A DNA stretch of 64,000 nt. It comes from Aliterella atlantica CENA595 (GTDB taxonomy: Bacteria; Cyanobacteriota; Cyanobacteriia; Cyanobacteriales; Chroococcidiopsidaceae). The position numbers and the translations under genes were made by a program. The number at the start of each line of letters is the position of its first letter. Position 1 is the first letter of the stretch. The stretch covers positions 62,001 through 126,000 of the forward strand of contig NZ_JYON01000001.1 of NCBI RefSeq assembly GCF_000952155.1, written 5' to 3'. The notes under the pieces were generated by a model. It was not told where the DNA came from, made no database searches, and saw only the letters and a program-made list of their open reading frames with translations. Shown here piece by piece: positions 63,917 to 64,000 of the stretch.

Positions 63917-64000
63917 GAACAACATTGTCTGCACATCTTTACTATGTTTATCTCAGAAAATATATGGGTTTTAAATTAGAGAGCGTTGTTCCTTGGGGCA

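Overview
The window is a stretch of cyanobacterial chromosome. The evidence is direct: allophycocyanin beta-18 (apcF), photosystem I PsaX, a phytochrome-related cyanobacteriochrome kinase, a Ycf55-like protein, a NatD-type permease, XisH/XisI, and very frequent copies of the octamer GCGATCGC (HIP1), as at 2079-2086. Short dispersed palindromes and heptamer repeats between genes point to a filamentous or Chroococcidiopsis-like lineage with a repeat-rich genome. The genus cannot be fixed from this sequence alone.

Layout. 1-3.3 kb: the end of a phosphoketolase-like gene, a pentapeptide protein, the overlapping xisH/xisI pair and tlyA, punctuated by a GTAGGGTGCG palindrome family. 3.4-9.2 kb: a GTPase, a membrane-anchored subtilase translationally coupled to a 77-residue protein, a thioredoxin-like protein and a rhomboid protease. 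9.2-14.2 kb: an amine permease behind a copper amine oxidase, then an M20 amidohydrolase. 14.2-23.7 kb: ureB and ureC separated by small membrane proteins and a three-gene photosensory operon made of a two-cysteine cyanobacteriochrome kinase, an Rcp1-like receiver and a hybrid kinase. 24-31 kb: a receiver-kinase, an aldehyde dehydrogenase, pyrH-frr, speB and murA (apparently with an ATT start). 31-36 kb: tRNA-Leu(CAG), an rRNA/tRNA methyltransferase, a thioesterase, HU, a CobD-like enzyme and a flavoprotein lacking redox cysteines. 36-44.8 kb: small unknown proteins, a receiver-DUF3685 protein, a Fur regulator, an M48 protease running into tRNA-Leu(CAA), apcF and glnA with a putative NtcA promoter. 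44.8-49.3 kb: a muramidase, an SDR, DUF1997, DUF4079 and ankyrin-repeat proteins. 49.5-64 kb: signalling-dense DNA with six two-component genes on both strands, two of them with altered phosphoacceptor histidines, interrupted by lipA, psaX and natD and followed by larE.

Together the genes cover light sensing, nitrogen metabolism (urease, glutamine synthetase, agmatinase, amine oxidase, amino-acid transport), envelope maintenance and housekeeping. No phage, IS transposase, rRNA operon or CRISPR array was found. The most unusual content is the DXCF cyanobacteriochrome operon, the signalling proteins with missing phosphoacceptors, the murA start, and the repeat families that sit on or next to stop codons.
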